6,471 nucleotides of DNA, taken from the NCBI GenBank assembly GCA_937898885.1, contig CALDKD010000046.1:1-6471 (forward strand), written 5' to 3'. Of this stretch, positions 4,727 to 6,471 are shown in pieces (positions within the stretch are counted from its first letter, which is position 1; each line of letters starts with the position of its first letter). Origin of the DNA: an uncultured Bacteroidales bacterium (GTDB lineage: Bacteria > Bacteroidota > Bacteroidia > Bacteroidales > Bacteroidaceae). A model generated the notes under the pieces. The model was not told the DNA's origin. It saw nothing but the letters and a program-made list of their open reading frames with translations, and made no database searches. Both the position numbers and the translations under genes were made by a program.

Positions 4727-6019
4727 ATGGTAAGTGAAAAGATAATATTGCAAGTCCTTGCGGAGCAACGGGATGAAATAAGGAACTATCAGTCCGGCAA
4801 ACTGGTGTCCCGTAGGGAAGAGTCTTATTTCGAGTGGGACAGTAATCTCGCCCAGGTAGTCATCGGTGTCAGACGCAGTGGCAAATCCACGTTGTGTCAT
4901 AAAGTCCTTCAGGACCGTGGCGTGAGATACGCTTATGTCAACTTGGACGATGATCGCTTGGCTGATATCAAGACAGAAGACCTGAACACAGTACTATCCT
5001 GTGTGTACCAGTTGTATGGGACAGATGTGCCCTATCTCTTCCTTGATGAAATCCAGGATGTGGATGGCTGGTATCTCTTTGTGAACCGATTACTGCGTAG
5101 TGATCTGAAAGTCTTTGTGACCGGCAGTAATGCAAAGCTTCTCAGCGGTGAGTTGGCTACGCATTTGACTGGACGTTACAATGAGATCCGTCTGTTCCCG
5201 TTCTCGTTTTCAGAGTATTGCTCGTTCCATCATGTTGACACATCGGGACTGAGCACAAAAGCGGATGCAGAGAGGAAGGCCGCTTTTTACAGTTACATAA
5301 ACAATGGCGGATTCCCGGAGATGCAGAACCTTCGCAACAAGCGCGGGTACGTCGAGGGGTTGATCGAGGCAATCCTGCAAAAGGATATCCAGAAGAGATT
5401 CAAGATACGCAATGTTGAAGCTCTGAGAAAGATAGCGCACCATGTCATAGACAACTCGTGCCAGGAGGTGAATTTCGATGAACTCTCAAAGTTGTTCAAT
5501 CTGTCTGATAAGACAATACAGAAATACCTCACTTATCTGCAGCAGGCTTTCCTTGTACAGGTACTGAATAAGCACTCCTTCAAGAGCATGGAAAGAATCA
5601 GGAATACGAAATCATACATAGTTGATCCTGGCCTGCAGAACAACCGTGAGAATTCCATGGCGGCTGAGAATATCGGCTGGCGGCTGGAGAATGTTGTGTA
5701 CATAGAACTTTTGCGAAAGTGTGCCAACGCGTTCTTGGATGTTTACTACTACAAACCGGGACCTAAAGACAAGGAGGTGGATTTTGTCGTCTGCGAGAGA
5801 AGCCGTGCGCTGGAACTTGTACAAGTTGCCTACGATATAGATTCTCCCAAGACTTACAAGCGTGAGACTTCCGCACTCATCGCAGCCTCTGACACTCTTC
5901 AGTGCAGCAATCTAACTCTGGTCGCTTTCGCAGAGACAAGGGACGTGGAAATAGAAGGGAAAGTTATTCACATCAAGTCGGCGCTGGATTGGCTGTTGAC
6001 GGAGAAGGATAATAGTTGA
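4727..6019 (+). CDS. AAA_14 / DUF4143 family ATPase
   Basis: A 430-aa cytoplasmic protein of the AAA_14 plus DUF4143 family, near its usual length. Walker A is GVRRSGKST (residues 47-55), Walker B YLFLDE (103-108), then VTGSN (131-135) and LTGRY (147-151), all typical, and GGFPE at 194-198. Residues 249-277 look like a winged helix-turn-helix. The C-terminal DUF4143 part contains GWRLENVVYIEL (317-328) and KEVDF (349-353), the nuclease-like core, followed by ELVQVAYDI (363-371), where the catalytic E-x-K is replaced by Q366 and A368. The family is widespread in many copies per Bacteroidales genome and its cellular role is not settled. The start at 4727 is preferred because the promoter -7 box lies between 4676 and 4727. 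It is a single-gene unit with its own promoter and candidate operator, and repeat copy B follows 51 bp after the stop. Confidence 0.9.
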   Translation: MVSEKIILQVLAEQRDEIRNYQSGKLVSRREESYFEWDSNLAQVVIGVRRSGKSTLCHKVLQDRGVRYAYVNLDDDRLADIKTEDLNTVLSCVYQLYGTDVPYLFLDEIQDVDGWYLFVNRLLRSDLKVFVTGSNAKLLSGELATHLTGRYNEIRLFPFSFSEYCSFHHVDTSGLSTKADAERKAAFYSYINNGGFPEMQNLRNKRGYVEGLIEAILQKDIQKRFKIRNVEALRKIAHHVIDNSCQEVNFDELSKLFNLSDKTIQKYLTYLQQAFLVQVLNKHSFKSMERIRNTKSYIVDPGLQNNRENSMAAENIGWRLENVVYIELLRKCANAFLDVYYYKPGPKDKEVDFVVCERSRALELVQVAYDIDSPKTYKRETSALIAASDTLQCSNLTLVAFAETRDVEIEGKVIHIKSALDWLLTEKDNS

Positions 6020-6069
6020 TTATGAAGTACTCGCAATGTCTGAGCTGTTTGGCGTACAAGTGCCCAGTG

Positions 6070-6314
6070 ATACAAACAAACCGCTCATTTGAAAACCTCA
6101 GAGATCAGAATTTGTTTGTATAAAATTCAGTCAAAATCACTTAACTAATTGACAATCAATATTGCAATCTATCTTCAACTAGGAGGAGTACTAACCTTAT
6201 AGAGATAAATTAAGATAGATAAAAGGCGGTCGTGGCGGCTGCCTTTTTTATACTTTATTTGTAGAATATTAAAAAGGCTTCATGACCGCGATTATAGGGT
6301 GTTGCGTGTAAAGC
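6070..6314 (+). repeat. structured direct repeat, copy B
   Basis: Second copy of the element at 2081-2324, same orientation; 6181-6314 is identical to copy A. In this copy the inverted repeats are slightly better: TACAAACAAA (6071-6080) against TTTGTTTGTA (6111-6120) is perfect over 10 bp, and ATCTATCTT (6167-6175) against AAGATAGAT (6212-6220) over 9 bp. An unusually strong Shine-Dalgarno-like AGGAGGAG at 6181-6188 (2191-2198 in copy A) has no start codon at a usable distance. It follows the AAA_14 gene and directly abuts the truncated minus-strand ORF. Confidence 0.85.
6221..6289 (+). terminator. terminator-like hairpin with a competing long hairpin (repeat copy B)
   Basis: Identical to the structure in copy A: a short terminator fold, 6221-6227 with 6241-6247, competing with a long fold, 6241-6248 with 6271-6278 plus 6226-6234 with 6281-6289. 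It would end transcripts of the AAA_14 gene about 200 nt after its stop codon. Confidence 0.5.
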
Positions 6315-6319
6315 CGCAG

Positions 6320-6424
6320 TCAGGTGCATACTGATATCGTTATTGCAAGTTTTCTGTTCAAAAAGTCAATGATCGCTTTGTCCGTAAGGGCAGGTGAGCT
6401 GGTGTGCTTCTTTCCTTCTGACAT
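6320..6424 (-). pseudogene. 34-codon ORF, probable 5' remnant of a truncated gene
   Basis: On the minus strand an ATG at 6424 opens 34 codons (starting MSEGKKHTSSPALTDKAI, then IDFLNRK) and ends in TGA at 6322-6320, six bases from the end of repeat copy B. The start is a hydrophilic, lysine-rich, protein-like sequence, whereas the last ten residues are not convincing. A consensus -7 box directly precedes it. The simplest reading is a gene front whose remainder was lost when the repeat or the neighbouring module came to lie here. It may also be a chance ORF. I do not recognise the protein. Confidence 0.35.
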
Positions 6425-6426
6425 TG

Positions 6427-6434
6427 CAAAGATA
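6427..6434 (-). promoter_or_regulatory. Bacteroidetes -7 box facing left
   Basis: The minus strand reads TATCTTTG, followed by CA and then the ATG of the 34-codon ORF. The -33 TTTG is less clear: CAAA on the plus strand at 6459-6462 gives a 24-bp spacer, longer than the usual 19-21. If this promoter is used, the message would be leaderless or begin inside the ORF. Confidence 0.4.
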
Positions 6435-6471
6435 TGCCTATGTATCCGGGTGGAAAAGCAAAATGCCAAAA

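Noticed and set aside
6022..6123. 33-codon plus-strand ORF starting just after the AAA_14 stop and running into repeat copy B
   Set aside because: The corresponding frame in copy A has no start codon, and every difference between the copies in this frame changes the residue, so there is no sign of protein-level constraint.
2081..6314. Invertible (phase-variable) segment
   Set aside because: The long repeats are direct, not inverted, so site-specific inversion is not supported; no recombinase gene is present.
1..6471. tRNA, rRNA, group II intron or retron RNA
   Set aside because: No cloverleaf, conserved rRNA stretch, domain V-like motif or reverse transcriptase was seen on either strand.

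Overview
The window looks like an accessory region of a Bacteroidales chromosome or mobile element (Bacteroides/Prevotella-like). The flanking genes are AT-rich and mostly lack Shine-Dalgarno sites. A textbook Bacteroidetes promoter (TTTG, 20 bp, TATCTTTG) precedes the last large gene, and a second TATCTTTG box faces the other way near the right edge. These assignments come from reading the sequence; no database search was possible.

Layout. (1) Positions 1-164 are an AT-rich upstream region. (2) Positions 165-1989 hold a two-gene operon: a 396-aa ABC/SMC-like (AAA_15/AAA_21-type) ATPase, then a 213-aa protein whose start overlaps the ATPase stop by 8 bp. The second protein has no family I recognise with confidence, but its middle has a pattern that could be a PD-(D/E)XK nuclease core. 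An ATPase coupled to a small putative effector resembles known two-gene phage-defence operons, and this is the best candidate for an undescribed system. (3) Positions 2081-2324 are copy A of a structured repeat of about 244 bp. (4) Positions 2329-4406 are a GC-rich IS21-family insertion sequence with doubled terminal repeats. Its istA and istB appear shortened by one internal deletion across their junction, so it is probably inactive on its own. (5) Positions 4407-4726 are non-coding: a strong terminator, a block related to the repeats, then a promoter with three TATCGGAA boxes spaced exactly 32 bp apart, one of them inside the promoter. (6) Positions 4727-6019 encode an AAA_14/DUF4143 ATPase of 430 aa. 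(7) Positions 6070-6314 are copy B of the repeat, identical to copy A over its last 134 bp. (8) At the right edge, on the minus strand, is a 34-codon ORF that looks like the front end of a gene cut off beside the repeat.

How the parts relate. The two repeat copies are direct, 3,990 bp apart, and bracket the IS and the AAA_14 gene. Recombination between them would remove both in one step. Each copy lies downstream of a plus-strand gene and contains hairpins able to act as terminators, so it may serve as a shared 3' end. The ATPase pair at the left and the AAA_14 gene appear to be independent transcription units collected in a variable locus.
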